Source: Burkholderiaceae bacterium
GTDB lineage: Bacteria > Pseudomonadota > Gammaproteobacteria > Burkholderiales > Burkholderiaceae_C
Direction: 5' to 3'
Assembly (NCBI GenBank): GCA_024235915.1
Contig: JACKLO010000009.1
Location: forward strand, 248,001-312,000
Length of the DNA: 64,000 bases
In this document: positions 19,458 through 29,500 of the stretch, piece by piece
How positions within the stretch are numbered: position 1 is the stretch's first letter
How the letters are laid out: each line of letters opens with the position of its first letter
Translations under genes and position numbers: made by a program
Notes under the pieces: generated by a model
Told to the model about the DNA's origin: nothing
Database searches by the model: none
What the model saw: only the letters and a program-made list of their open reading frames with translations

Positions 19458-20048
19458 ATGACCTGGCCTGCCGCCGTCGAATTGCGTGGCGACCACGCCG
19501 CGCTGGTGCCCCTGCACCCCGACCACGCCGCGGCGCTGGCCGACGCCGTGCGCGACGGTGAACTCTGGCGGCTCTGGTACACGGCCGTGCCACCGCCCGA
19601 GCGCATGGCGGCCGAGATCGAACGCCGGCTCGGCCTGCAGGCGGCCGGCAGCATGACGCCGTTCACCGTGCTCGACGCCGGCGGCACGCCGGTGGGCATG
19701 ACCACCTACATGAACGTCGATGCCGTGCACCGGCGGGTGGAGATCGGCAGCACCTGGTACGCCGCCCGCGTGCAGCGCACGCCGCTGAACACCGAGTGCA
19801 AGTGGATGCTGCTGCGCCACGCCTTCGAGGCGCTGGACTGCATCGCCGTGGAGTTCCGCACCCACCGGCTGAACACCCAGAGCCGGCGCGCCATCGAACG
19901 CCTGGGCGCGCAGCTCGACGGCATCCTGCGTGCGCATCAGCGCGCGGCCGACGGCAGCCTGCGCGACACCGCCGTCTACAGCATCACCGCGGCCGAATGG
20001 CCGACGATCCACAGCCACCTGCAGCATCAGCTGCACCGCCCACGCTGA
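19458..20048 (+). CDS. GNAT-family N-acetyltransferase, RimJ/RimL type
   Basis: 196 residues. The layout (LVPLHPDHAAALADAVRDGELWRLWYTAVP, then VGMTTYMNVDAVHRRVEIGSTW, then LDCIAVEFRTHRLNTQSRRAIERLGA) matches the RimJ/RimL branch of GNAT acetyltransferases, with acetyl-CoA binding in the region before the NTQSRRAIERLG helix. The acceptor may be a protein N-terminus or a small molecule and cannot be deduced. It lies between MoxR and the S9 peptidase with short gaps of 16 and 2 bases, suggesting one transcript. Confidence 0.9.
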   Translation: MTWPAAVELRGDHAALVPLHPDHAAALADAVRDGELWRLWYTAVPPPERMAAEIERRLGLQAAGSMTPFTVLDAGGTPVGMTTYMNVDAVHRRVEIGSTWYAARVQRTPLNTECKWMLLRHAFEALDCIAVEFRTHRLNTQSRRAIERLGAQLDGILRAHQRAADGSLRDTAVYSITAAEWPTIHSHLQHQLHRPR

Positions 20049-20050
20049 CC

Positions 20051-22111
20051 ATGCCCTCCAAACCCGCGAAGAAGCCGCTCTCCGTCGACACCCTCTGGCA
20101 GATCCGTCGCCTGGGCGCGCCCAGCCTCGCGCCCGACGGTGCCCAGGCCGTCGCCGCGCTGACCACCTACTCGATGGACGACAACAAGGGCCGCAGCGCG
20201 CTGTGGCTGCTGTCCACGCTGGGGGGCCAGCCCCGGGCGCTGACTGCCTGCGGCGACAAGGACGGCCAGCCGCGCTGGAGCCCGCGCGGCGACCGCATCG
20301 CCTTTGTCGCCCAGCGCGAGCAGCAGGGCGTGAAGGACAACACGCCGCAGCTCTACCTGATCGCCCCGGACGGCGGTGAGGCCGTGCGCACCGCCACCGT
20401 GGCCACCGGCGTCGAGGGCTACCGCTGGTGCCCGGACGGCAAGCGCCTGCTGCTGGTGTCCTGGGTCTGGCCGGAACTCAAGGGCATGAAGGCGCAGGCC
20501 AAGCAGCACAAGGAATTCAAGGCGCGCAAGGAAACCGGCTACGCCACCAGCGAGGCCCAGTACCGCTACTGGGATCATCACCTGCCGCAGGGCCGCGAAC
20601 CGCACCTGCTGCTGGTGGATGCCGACAGCGGCAAGCTGCGCGACCTGTTCGAGGGCACGCCCTATGCCCTGTCGCGTGCCGAACCGGGCGCGGGCTGCTT
20701 CGACGTCTCGCCCGACGGCAAACGTGTGGTCTTCGCGTTCGACCCGGCGGCGGACAAGCGTCTGGACAACCCCTTCGCGCTGGCCGAGATGGAGCTCAAG
20801 AGCGGCCGCGTGCGCGTGATCGCGCAAGACGCCGCCTGGGACATGGGCTCGCCGCGCTACGCCCCCGACGGCGAGCGCATCGCCTTCGTCGCCCAACACC
20901 GCGGCCTCAAGCACACGATGCCGGACCAGCTGGCCGTCTGGGACCGTGACGGCGGCACCTGGGAAGTGCTCAGCGCCGAGTGGGACCACGAGGTGCAGGC
21001 GCCGCTGCACTGGGAAGACGATGGCCAGGCGGTGCTGTTCGCCGCGGAACAGCAGGGCCGGCGCCACCTGTGGCGTTTCGACCTGCCCGATCGCCGCGCC
21101 GAGGTGCTGGTCGAAGGCGGCTGGCTGCAGGCCTTCGACAAGGCCGCCGGCGCCCTGGTGACGCTGGCCGACGCCATCGACCACCCGCCGGAGATGCGCG
21201 TGCACCTGCCCGGCAGTGCACCGCGGCGCATCGAGTCCTTCAACGACGCACTGCTGGCCGGTGTGGCCACCGGCATCACGGAAGAGATGTGGGTCACTGG
21301 CGCGCTGGGCGACAAGGTCCAGGTCTGGCTGACCTACCCGCCCGGCTTCGACCCGGCCAAGGCCGGCAGCAAGGCCAAGGGCAAGCTGCCGCTGCTGCAC
21401 GTGATCCATGGCGGCCCGCACACCGCCTTTGGCGACGCCTGGCACTTCCGCTGGAACGTGCAGGCCTTCGCCGCGCAGGGCTACGTGGTCGCGGCCGTGA
21501 ACTACCACGGCTCGTCGAGCTTCGGCTATGCCTTCAAGGACAGCATCACCCACCGCTGGGGCGAACTGGAACTGCAGGACGTGGAGGCCGCCACCGACGC
21601 GCTGCTGCAGCGTCCCTGGGCCGACCCGAAGCGCGTGTTCGCCACCGGCGGCAGCTACGGCGGTTTCATGGTGGCCTGGATGAACGGCCGCTGCGAACCC
21701 GGCCGCTACGCCGCCTACGTGTGCCACGCCGGCTGCTTCGACTGGACGGCCATGTTCGCCGACGACGCCTACACCTGGCACGCCAAGGAACTCGGTGCCT
21801 GGTACTGGGACGACATCGCCAAGGTGCAGGCGCAAAGCCCGCACGCCTTTGCCGCCAACATGACCACGCCGACGCTGGTGATCCACGGCGCACTCGACTA
21901 CCGTGTGCCCGATGCCCAGGGCCTGGCCTACTACAACACGCTGAAAGCGCGCAACGTCGACGCCCGGCTGCTCTGGTTCCCTGACGAGAACCACTGGATC
22001 CTGAAACCGCGGAACAGCCAGCTCTGGTATGACGAGTACTTCGCCTGGCTCAAGCGACACGACGCGGTGAAGCCGCGCCGGGCGCCGGCGAAGGCGGGTC
22101 GATCACGCTGA
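20051..22111 (+). CDS. S9-family serine peptidase (acylaminoacyl/dipeptidyl peptidase type)
   Basis: 686 residues. The N-terminal half is a beta-propeller with WD40-like PD40 repeats (for example WSPRGDRIAFVAQ and APDGERIAFVAQ). The C-terminal half is an alpha/beta hydrolase. The nucleophile Ser lies in GGSYGGFMVAW near residue 535, the Asp in HGALDYRVP and the His in DENHW. No signal peptide is seen, so it is probably cytosolic, cleaving short or acylated peptides. It starts two bases after the GNAT stop. The 3' end overlaps the convergent GGDEF gene by 62 bases, which is long for neighbouring genes. Confidence 0.95.
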   Translation: MPSKPAKKPLSVDTLWQIRRLGAPSLAPDGAQAVAALTTYSMDDNKGRSALWLLSTLGGQPRALTACGDKDGQPRWSPRGDRIAFVAQREQQGVKDNTPQLYLIAPDGGEAVRTATVATGVEGYRWCPDGKRLLLVSWVWPELKGMKAQAKQHKEFKARKETGYATSEAQYRYWDHHLPQGREPHLLLVDADSGKLRDLFEGTPYALSRAEPGAGCFDVSPDGKRVVFAFDPAADKRLDNPFALAEMELKSGRVRVIAQDAAWDMGSPRYAPDGERIAFVAQHRGLKHTMPDQLAVWDRDGGTWEVLSAEWDHEVQAPLHWEDDGQAVLFAAEQQGRRHLWRFDLPDRRAEVLVEGGWLQAFDKAAGALVTLADAIDHPPEMRVHLPGSAPRRIESFNDALLAGVATGITEEMWVTGALGDKVQVWLTYPPGFDPAKAGSKAKGKLPLLHVIHGGPHTAFGDAWHFRWNVQAFAAQGYVVAAVNYHGSSSFGYAFKDSITHRWGELELQDVEAATDALLQRPWADPKRVFATGGSYGGFMVAWMNGRCEPGRYAAYVCHAGCFDWTAMFADDAYTWHAKELGAWYWDDIAKVQAQSPHAFAANMTTPTLVIHGALDYRVPDAQGLAYYNTLKARNVDARLLWFPDENHWILKPRNSQLWYDEYFAWLKRHDAVKPRRAPAKAGRSR

Positions 22112-23369
22112 GCACACCGGCGCAGACCACGCGGTCGCGGCCACCGGTCTTGGCGAGGTACAGGGCCCGGTCAGCGCGGCGGAACAGTTCCTCGGCATCC
22201 TCCGACGGGTCGTCGCAGACGGCGGCGCCGATGCTGGCCGTGATGCGCAGCAGTTCGCCTTCGTAGGCCACGGTCAGGCTGCGGAAGGCGTCCAGCAAGC
22301 GCTCGGCCAGCTGGTTGGCCCCGGCCAGGTCGGTGCCGGGCAACAGCAGTGCGAACTCCTCGCCGCCCATGCGGGCCGTGGCATCGAGCCGGCGGGCCGC
22401 GCCGTCCAGCACCTGGGCGGCGGCCACCAGCACGGCGTCGCCCGCCGCATGGCCCCAGCGGTCGTTCACCGCCTTGAAGTGGTCCAGGTCCACTGCCAGC
22501 AGGGCCATCGACCCAGGGTGGCGCTGCTGGCGCACACGTTCCGTGTCCAGGCGCAGGCCGAAGGCCCGGCGGTTGAGCAGGCCCGTCAAGGCGTCGTGCA
22601 TGGACAGGTGGCGCAGGCGCTGGATCAGGCGCAGCATCAACATTGCCGCCATCGTCAGGTGCATGGCCATGGCCAGCAGCACCAGCGCCAGCGACATGAC
22701 CACTTGCCGGGTCTCGCCCGTGTCCAGCGTCTGCCCGCTGCCGGACACGCCGGCCAGCGCCAGCAGCGCACGGCCCGACAGCATGCCGGCGATCAGCCAA
22801 AGCGGCACGCTGCAGGCCCATGCCGCCGGGCGTCCGAACTCCGCGGCCAAGCCACCGCCCACGTCGTGCGCGGCCCGCAGCAGCAGCAGTCCCATGCCCA
22901 GGCCGGCCGCCACCACGGTCCACGAGTGGGGTGCGTCGAAACCATTGGCCAGGATCACCACCGCCATCGCCGGCAGGCCGATGGTGAGCAGCCAGCGGTC
23001 GGCAGGGGGCCGGCGCACGAACACCCGTACGCCACGGGCCACCAAGGCCGCGGCGAGCAGGTGCACCAGATTCGGCAGCGCCGAGCCCAGGGCCGGCGGC
23101 ATCCACGGCCGCGCGATCACGGCGCCCATGCCCACGGCCAGCAGCAGCGTCGCCACGCCCCAGTGCGCCGTGGCGCGCCGGGACAGCCGCAGCCAGGCCA
23201 TCGCCAGCCAGATGGCGGCGAAGAAGGCCATCTGTACCGTGTACAGGGCCAGGATGGTGTGGATGGGCTTCAAGGGCTGAGGACCTGACAGCCTGTGGCC
23301 GCGCCGAATGGCGGACCGGGCTGTCTCTGTCGTCAATATCGGCAGCCGGAGCCCCCGGTTGAGGGCCAT
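22050..23369 (-). CDS. Membrane-bound GGDEF diguanylate cyclase
   Basis: About 440 residues from an ATG at 23369, or about 408 from a TTG at 23273, which would put the first membrane helix (ILALYTVQMAFFAAIWLAMA) right at the N-terminus. Six or so hydrophobic segments precede a C-terminal GGDEF domain with the active-site motif RMGGEEFALL and the upstream DLDHFKAVNDRWGHAAGD. It should make c-di-GMP. The RxxD inhibitory site five residues upstream of GGEEF is not obvious (LDATARMGGEEF). The input domain resembles no named sensor. Confidence 0.88.
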   Translation of the reverse strand: MALNRGLRLPILTTETARSAIRRGHRLSGPQPLKPIHTILALYTVQMAFFAAIWLAMAWLRLSRRATAHWGVATLLLAVGMGAVIARPWMPPALGSALPNLVHLLAAALVARGVRVFVRRPPADRWLLTIGLPAMAVVILANGFDAPHSWTVVAAGLGMGLLLLRAAHDVGGGLAAEFGRPAAWACSVPLWLIAGMLSGRALLALAGVSGSGQTLDTGETRQVVMSLALVLLAMAMHLTMAAMLMLRLIQRLRHLSMHDALTGLLNRRAFGLRLDTERVRQQRHPGSMALLAVDLDHFKAVNDRWGHAAGDAVLVAAAQVLDGAARRLDATARMGGEEFALLLPGTDLAGANQLAERLLDAFRSLTVAYEGELLRITASIGAAVCDDPSEDAEELFRRADRALYLAKTGGRDRVVCAGVLSVIDPPSPAPGAASPRRVA

Positions 23370-23443
23370 CCTGCCCACCAGTGCGCGACGGTGCCAATCG
23401 CCACCACAATAGGCGCAGAGTCCACGCCCGCCGGATTCCGACC

Positions 23444-24616
23444 ATGCTGATCGACTTCTTCTACACCCTGCGCGCCGCCAAGCTCAAGGTCTCCGTCAAG
23501 GAGTTCCTGACCCTGCTCGAGGGCCTGAAGGCCGGCGTCATCGGCCCGTCGGTGGACGAGTTCTACGTGCTGGCGCGTACCACGCTGGTCAAGGACGAGA
23601 CGCAGTACGACAAGTTCGACCGCGCCTTCGCCGCCTACTTCAAGGGCGTCGAACTTCTGACCGACTTCACCAAGGACGTGCCGCTGGAGTGGCTGCGCAA
23701 GACGCTGGAGCTCGAACTCAGCGCCGAGGAGAAGGCCGCCATCGAGAAGATGGGCTGGGACGAGTTGATGGAGACGCTGAAGAAGCGCTTCGAGGAACAG
23801 AAGGAACGCCACGAGGGTGGCAACCGCATGATCGGCACCGGCGGCACCAGCCCCTTCGGCGCCTATGGCTACAACCCGCAGGGCATCCGCATCGGCCAGG
23901 ACAAGGGGCGCAACCGCAGCGCCGTGAAGGTCTGGGACCAGCGTGCCTACAAGGACTACGACGACACCAAGGAACTGGGCACGCGCAACATCAAGGTCGC
24001 GCTGCGCCGGCTGCGGCGCTTCGCCCGCGAAGGGGCCGACCTGGAACTGGACCTCGAAGACACCATCCACGCCACCGCCGCCAACGCCGGCCTGCTGGAC
24101 ATCAAGATGGTGCCCGAGCGCCACAACAAGGTGAAGGTGCTGCTGCTGATGGACGTAGGCGGCACGATGGACGAGCACGTGCACCGGGTCGAGGAACTCT
24201 TCAGCGCGGCGAAGACCGAATTCAAGCACCTGGAGTTCTTCTACTTCCACAACTGCCTGTACGACTTCGTCTGGAAGAACAACCGCCGCCGCTTCAGCGA
24301 GAAGACGCCGACTTGGGACCTGATCCGCACCTACAACAAGGACTACAAACTGATCTTCGTCGGCGACGCGACGATGAGCCCCTACGAGATCCTGCAGCCC
24401 GGCGGCAGCGTGGAATACAACAACGAGGAGCCGGGCGCGGAATGGCTGCAGCGCATGACCAATGCCTTCCCGCGCTTCGCCTGGATCAACCCCGAACCGC
24501 AGGGCGTGTGGCAATACCGCCAGAGCATCGCCATCGTGCAGCAGCTGATGAACCAGCGCATGTTCCCGCTCACGCTGGCTGGGCTGGAAGGGGCGATGCG
24601 GCTGCTGAGCAAATGA
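23444..24616 (+). CDS. CoxE-like VWA-domain protein
   Basis: 390 residues. The N-terminal alpha-helical region (LIDFFYTLRAAKLKVSVKEF) and the C-terminal von Willebrand A-like domain are typical of the CoxE family that pairs with MoxR ATPases. The metal-site motif is degenerate: the usual D-x-S-x-S appears as LLLMDVGGTMDEH. ATG at 23444 is fixed by the conserved N-terminus. The stop overlaps tamA (ATGA), yet function points to the MoxR gene at 18590. The client complex is not known. Confidence 0.88.
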   Translation: MLIDFFYTLRAAKLKVSVKEFLTLLEGLKAGVIGPSVDEFYVLARTTLVKDETQYDKFDRAFAAYFKGVELLTDFTKDVPLEWLRKTLELELSAEEKAAIEKMGWDELMETLKKRFEEQKERHEGGNRMIGTGGTSPFGAYGYNPQGIRIGQDKGRNRSAVKVWDQRAYKDYDDTKELGTRNIKVALRRLRRFAREGADLELDLEDTIHATAANAGLLDIKMVPERHNKVKVLLLMDVGGTMDEHVHRVEELFSAAKTEFKHLEFFYFHNCLYDFVWKNNRRRFSEKTPTWDLIRTYNKDYKLIFVGDATMSPYEILQPGGSVEYNNEEPGAEWLQRMTNAFPRFAWINPEPQGVWQYRQSIAIVQQLMNQRMFPLTLAGLEGAMRLLSK

Positions 24617-26532
24617 GGCGCACCGGCCGCGCGATGCAGCGGCCCCGAACCAGACCGTGGTGGCTGGCCCTGCTGGCACCGTGGGTCCTCGGCGGATGCG
24701 CCGCGCTGGGGCCGACCGAACCCGCCGCTCCACCCGCTGCCACGGTCACCACGGCCGCCACGGCGTCCAAGGCGCCCACCACCACGGCCACCACGGCCGA
24801 CGGCATCGAGACCGTGGGCGTGCGCTGGCAGGTGCGTGTCGAGGCGCCCGGGGCGTTGGCCTCGCTGCTGCAGCAGCACCTGGACATCGCCCGCCTGCCA
24901 GCACTCGCCGGTGACGAGGCCGTGCCCGAGGCCGAACTCGCGCGCCTGATCGACACCACGCCGGCACAGGCGCGCACACTGCTGCAGACCGAAGGCTTCT
25001 TCGAGCCGACCGTGCGCATGGCCCGCGACGGTGAACGCATCCGCGTCATCGTCGAGCCCGGTCGGCGGGTCCGGGTCGGCCGCGTGGACATCGACATCGT
25101 CGGCGCGGCCGCCGAATCGGCCGACGCCGGCGACGCGGCCGCGCGCACGCTGTTGCAGGGGCTGCGCAGCGGCTGGCCCCTGCCCAGCGGGGCCAGCTTC
25201 CGCAACGGCGACTGGAGCGCCGCCAAGGCCAGCCTGCTGGCGCAGCTGCGCGACGGCGGCTACGCCACGGCATCCTGGCTCGGCACGGCAGCCGAGATCG
25301 CGCCGGAAGACGCCCGTGCGCGTCTGTTTGTGGTGGCCGACAGCGGGCCACTGTTCCGCGCCGGCGCGCTGCAGATCGAAGGCCTGCAGCACCACGACGA
25401 GGTCACGGTCCGCCACATCGCCGGCTTCGGCCCCGGTACCCCGTTGACGCAGAGCCTGCTGCTCGACTTCCAGGACCGCCTGCGCCAGGCCGGGCTCTAC
25501 GACCACATCGACGTCGGCTTCGACCCCGACCCGGACCAGGCCGATGCCACGCCGGTGCGCGTGCGCCTGGGCGAGGCGCCGCGCCAGGTGTGGACGCTGG
25601 GCCTGGGCTACAGCGCCACCGTGGGTCCCCGCGCCTCGGCCGAACACCTGCACCGGCGGCTGTTCGGCCTGCCCCTGGTGTCGCGCAACAAGGTGGAATG
25701 GGCACGGTTGCGCCAGGCCTGGGACGGCGAAATCAGCACCCACCCGGGCGAACGCCTGTGGCGCTGGCTGGTGGGCGGCGCCGTGGAACGACTGGCCAGC
25801 GACGATGACATCGTGCTCTCGCAGCGCATCCGTGCGGGCCGGGCGCAGAACACCTCGCGCATCGACCGCCTGCTCTTCGTCGAGGCCGAACGTTCGTCGC
25901 GCCGCAACCAGGTGCAGGTCGGCGCCGCCTCCGACAGCACCGAACTGGCCGTCTCCGCCAACCTGCACGGCGTCTGGCGGCGTCTGGACGACCCGCTGCT
26001 GCCCACGCGCGGCTGGAGCCTGTCGTTGCAGGGCGGCATCGGCCGTGCCCACGGCAGCGACGGTGCCAGCGGCTTCTTCTCCCGCGCCTACGGTCGGCTG
26101 ACGCTTTACCAGCCGCTGCCCGGCGACTGGTACGCGCAGGCGCGGCTGGAACTTGGCCAGGTCTTCAGGCCCGATGGCGTGGCCGTGCCGGATTCGCAGC
26201 AGTTCCGTGCCGGCGGCGACGATTCCGTGCGGGGTTATGCCTATCGCAGCCTGGGGCCGGTGGTCGACGGCGCGGTCGACAGCGCCGATGCCCTGGCCAC
26301 CGCCAGCCTGGAACTCGCGCGGCCGCTGTCGCCGCGGCTGCCGTCGGTCTGGGGTGCGGTGTTTGTCGACGCCGGCAATGCCGCCGACGACTTCGGCCAC
26401 CTCACGCCGGCTGTCGGCGCCGGTGTCGGCGTGCGCTGGCGCAGCCCGGTCGGCCCCTTGAAGCTGGATTGGGCCTACGGGCGCGACGTGCGCAAATCGC
26501 GCCTGCACTTCAGCGTCGGGGTCACGTTCTGA
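24613..26532 (+). CDS. tamA: Outer-membrane translocation/assembly protein TamA
   Basis: 639 residues. After an N-terminal signal, POTRA-like repeats occupy roughly residues 60-340 and an Omp85 beta-barrel forms the C-terminal 300 residues. The barrel shows the conserved FRAGGDDSVRGYAYRSLGP motif and ends in a terminal Phe (FSVGVTF), the outer-membrane insertion signal. Together with TamB it helps insert outer-membrane proteins or move lipids. The signal ends with LGGCAA, a possible lipobox, which is unusual for TamA. A start at 24634 is also possible. Translationally coupled to tamB. Confidence 0.92.
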   Translation: MRRTGRAMQRPRTRPWWLALLAPWVLGGCAALGPTEPAAPPAATVTTAATASKAPTTTATTADGIETVGVRWQVRVEAPGALASLLQQHLDIARLPALAGDEAVPEAELARLIDTTPAQARTLLQTEGFFEPTVRMARDGERIRVIVEPGRRVRVGRVDIDIVGAAAESADAGDAAARTLLQGLRSGWPLPSGASFRNGDWSAAKASLLAQLRDGGYATASWLGTAAEIAPEDARARLFVVADSGPLFRAGALQIEGLQHHDEVTVRHIAGFGPGTPLTQSLLLDFQDRLRQAGLYDHIDVGFDPDPDQADATPVRVRLGEAPRQVWTLGLGYSATVGPRASAEHLHRRLFGLPLVSRNKVEWARLRQAWDGEISTHPGERLWRWLVGGAVERLASDDDIVLSQRIRAGRAQNTSRIDRLLFVEAERSSRRNQVQVGAASDSTELAVSANLHGVWRRLDDPLLPTRGWSLSLQGGIGRAHGSDGASGFFSRAYGRLTLYQPLPGDWYAQARLELGQVFRPDGVAVPDSQQFRAGGDDSVRGYAYRSLGPVVDGAVDSADALATASLELARPLSPRLPSVWGAVFVDAGNAADDFGHLTPAVGAGVGVRWRSPVGPLKLDWAYGRDVRKSRLHFSVGVTF

Positions 26533-29500
26533 TGGCCGACGCCCAAGCCACCCGCCCAGCCGAAACAGACCGGCCGCGGCGCCGCGGCGCGCGTCGCCTG
26601 GCCATGGCTGCCGGCAGCATGCTGGCGCTGATGGTCGCGCTGGTGGCCGCCGGCGCCGGCACGGCCTGGTGGCTGCTGCGCAGCGACGGGGGCTCCGCCT
26701 GGCTGCTGCGGCAGGTGCCAGGCCTGACCGTCGACGGCCCGCAGGGCGCCCTGTTAGGCCCGGACTTCTCGGCACGCCAGCTGCAGTGGCAAGGCACGGC
26801 CGGCCGGCTCGACCTTCAAGGCCTGCGGGCCACGGGCCTGCAGTGGCAATGGCGCCCGGCACCCGGCATCTGGTTGGCCCTCGCCTGGCAGGGCCTGGAG
26901 GCCGAGCGCGTGCAGTGGCAGCCTGCGGCATCGGCAGCAGCGGCGTCGCCCACGTCGTCGCCTACCAGCCTGCGTCTGCCGGTGATGGTGCAGGCGCCCA
27001 TCCGGGTCGGCAGCTTGCAGATCGGCGGCGCCCCGGTGCTGCACGACCTGCAGGCGCAGCTGCACCTGGGTGACGCGGCCGGTGCCCGGCACCGCATCGA
27101 CGGCCTGCAACTGCGCTGGGCCGGCGGCGAAGTGGCTGCCACCGCGGCCATCGGCACGGGCGAACAGCTGCCGCTGGACGTGCGCCTGCAGGTCAGGTCG
27201 CCTGCGGGCGCGCCTCAGGACTGGCGGGCGGAACTTGCGGCCACGGGGCCCCTGGCCGCGCCGGTGGTCACCGGCACGCTGCGCGCCCTGGACGATGCCG
27301 CGCAAGCCACGCTGGACGCACGCCTGGCCCCGTTCGCCGCCTTTCCGCTGAGCGCACTGCGCCTGCAGGCGCAGGCCTTCGACCTCTCGCGGCTGGACGC
27401 CCGCTGGCCGCAGACGCAACTCGATGTCCAGGCCGAACTGGTCGAGCCCGCCGCCGGCCGGCCGCTGAAGGCCCACATCGCCGTGGGCAACCGGCAACCC
27501 GGACGCTGGAACGAAGGGCGCGTGCCGCTGCGCAGCGCGCAGGCCCAGGTCACCGCCCGGCTGGATCAGCCCGATCGCCTGCAACTCGATGTGCTCCAGG
27601 TCGCGTTGGCCGACGGCGGCCGGCTCGAGGGTACCGGGCTGTGGCAGGGCCACGCAATGACGCTGGAAGTGCAGGCCGCGGCACTGAAACCGCAGGCGCT
27701 GGACGGCCGCGCACCGGCGTGGCAGGTCGACGGTGCCGTCGGTCTGGAACTGCGGCATCTGCCCTCACCCGATCCACAGGCCGCCGCGCCCGCAGAGCCC
27801 TGGCGTGCCGAGGCAGCACTGGCGCTCCAGGGCCGTTACGCCGCATCGCCCGCGTCCGTGCGCCTGCAGGCCCAGGTGCGGGCCGCGGCCGGGCAATGGC
27901 AGGTCGATCAACTGCTGGCGCGCGCCGACACGGCCGAAGCCCGAGGCAGCCTGCACCTGGCGCAAACGGGCCAGGGCTGGCGCGTGGCCAGCCAGCTGGC
28001 CCTGGTCCAGCTGGACCCGGCAGCGCTCTGGCCGGGCCTGGGCCCGGCATGGCAACGGGGTCCCCATCGCCTGAACGGCCACCTGGAGACGGATCTGCAA
28101 TGGCCGGTGTCGCCCAAGGGCCCGCTCGACTGGCGCCGCATCGCCGGCACCGCCACGGTGCAGCTCGACGACTCGCAACTCGCCGGCGTGCCCTTGAGCG
28201 GGCGCGCTGCACTCGGCGCCGATGCAATGCTGGACCTGAACCTCAGCGCGGGCGGCAACCGCTTCAGCGCCCAAGGTCAGATCGACCGCCGGGGCGAGGC
28301 CGACCGCTGGACGCTGGAGGTGGCGGCCCCGGACCTCGCCACGCTGGCGCCGTTGGCCGCGTTGCACCCGGCCCTGGCCAGCGTGCCGCAGGCCGGCCAG
28401 GTCCAGGGCCAGGCGCAGGTGGCCGGGCGCTGGCCGGCGCTGCAGGGCGAAGGGCAGTTCGACGTGCAGGGGCTGCGTGCCGGTGCCGTGAGCCTGGCGC
28501 AGGCCGACCTGCGCTGGTCGGCCGGCAGCGACCTGCAGACCCCGTTGCAGCTGACCCTGCAGGCCCGCAGTTTGAAGTGGCAGCAGCAGACGCTGGCGGT
28601 GCTCAACGCACGGCTGGAGGGCACTCCGGCATCGCATCGCCTCAGCGTCGACGCCGCACTGCCCTTGCTGCCGCCCGACGCCGTGATGCGCAGCCTGGGC
28701 CTGCCGGCGGCCCGCGGCATGCGCTGGGCCGCCCGGGCCGACGGCCAGCTGGCGCGCCAGGGGGACGGCTGGCAATGGCGCGGCGGCCTGTCGGCCCTGA
28801 CCGCCGGCGCCTGGGATGGCCGCCAGCCGCTGGCCGGCGCGGCCCCGCGCGACTGGCTGGACAGCGGGCCGCTGCGCGCCGAACTCGACTTCGACGCCGC
28901 GGGCGCATTGCAGCAGCTGCACGCCGACGCCGGCCGACTGCGGGTGGCCGACACCTTCACCCTGGCCTGGGACGACGTGCGCCTGGCCGGCGATCGGCTC
29001 GCCCTGCAGGCACGGCTGGAAGGTTTTGCCGTTACACCGCTGCTGGCGCGCTGGCAGCCCGACATGGGCTGGGAGGGCAACCTGCGCGTCGGCGGCCGTC
29101 TGGAGGTGGCGCTGGGCGAGACCACCCGCATCGACGCCGTCATCGAGCGCGAGGGCGGCGACCTGGGCGTGCGCGAGTCCGACGAGCTCAGCATCCCCTT
29201 CGGCCTCAGTGACCTGCGCCTGGCCTTGCAGGCCCAGGACGGCACCTGGACCTTCACCCAGGCCTTGGCCGGCCGTGCGCTGGGCGAGCTGGGCGGCGTG
29301 CAGCAGGTCTTCAGCACCGCGGCCGCACGCTGGCCCGGCCAGGACGACCGCCTGGAAGGCGCGGTGCTCGGCCGCGTGGCCAACCTGGGCGTCTGGGGTG
29401 CCTGGGTGCCACCGGGCTGGCGGCTGCAGGGCACGCTGACCGCGGATGCCCGCCTCGGCGGCCGTGTAGGCGCACCGGAATTGCGTGGCGAACTGAGCGG

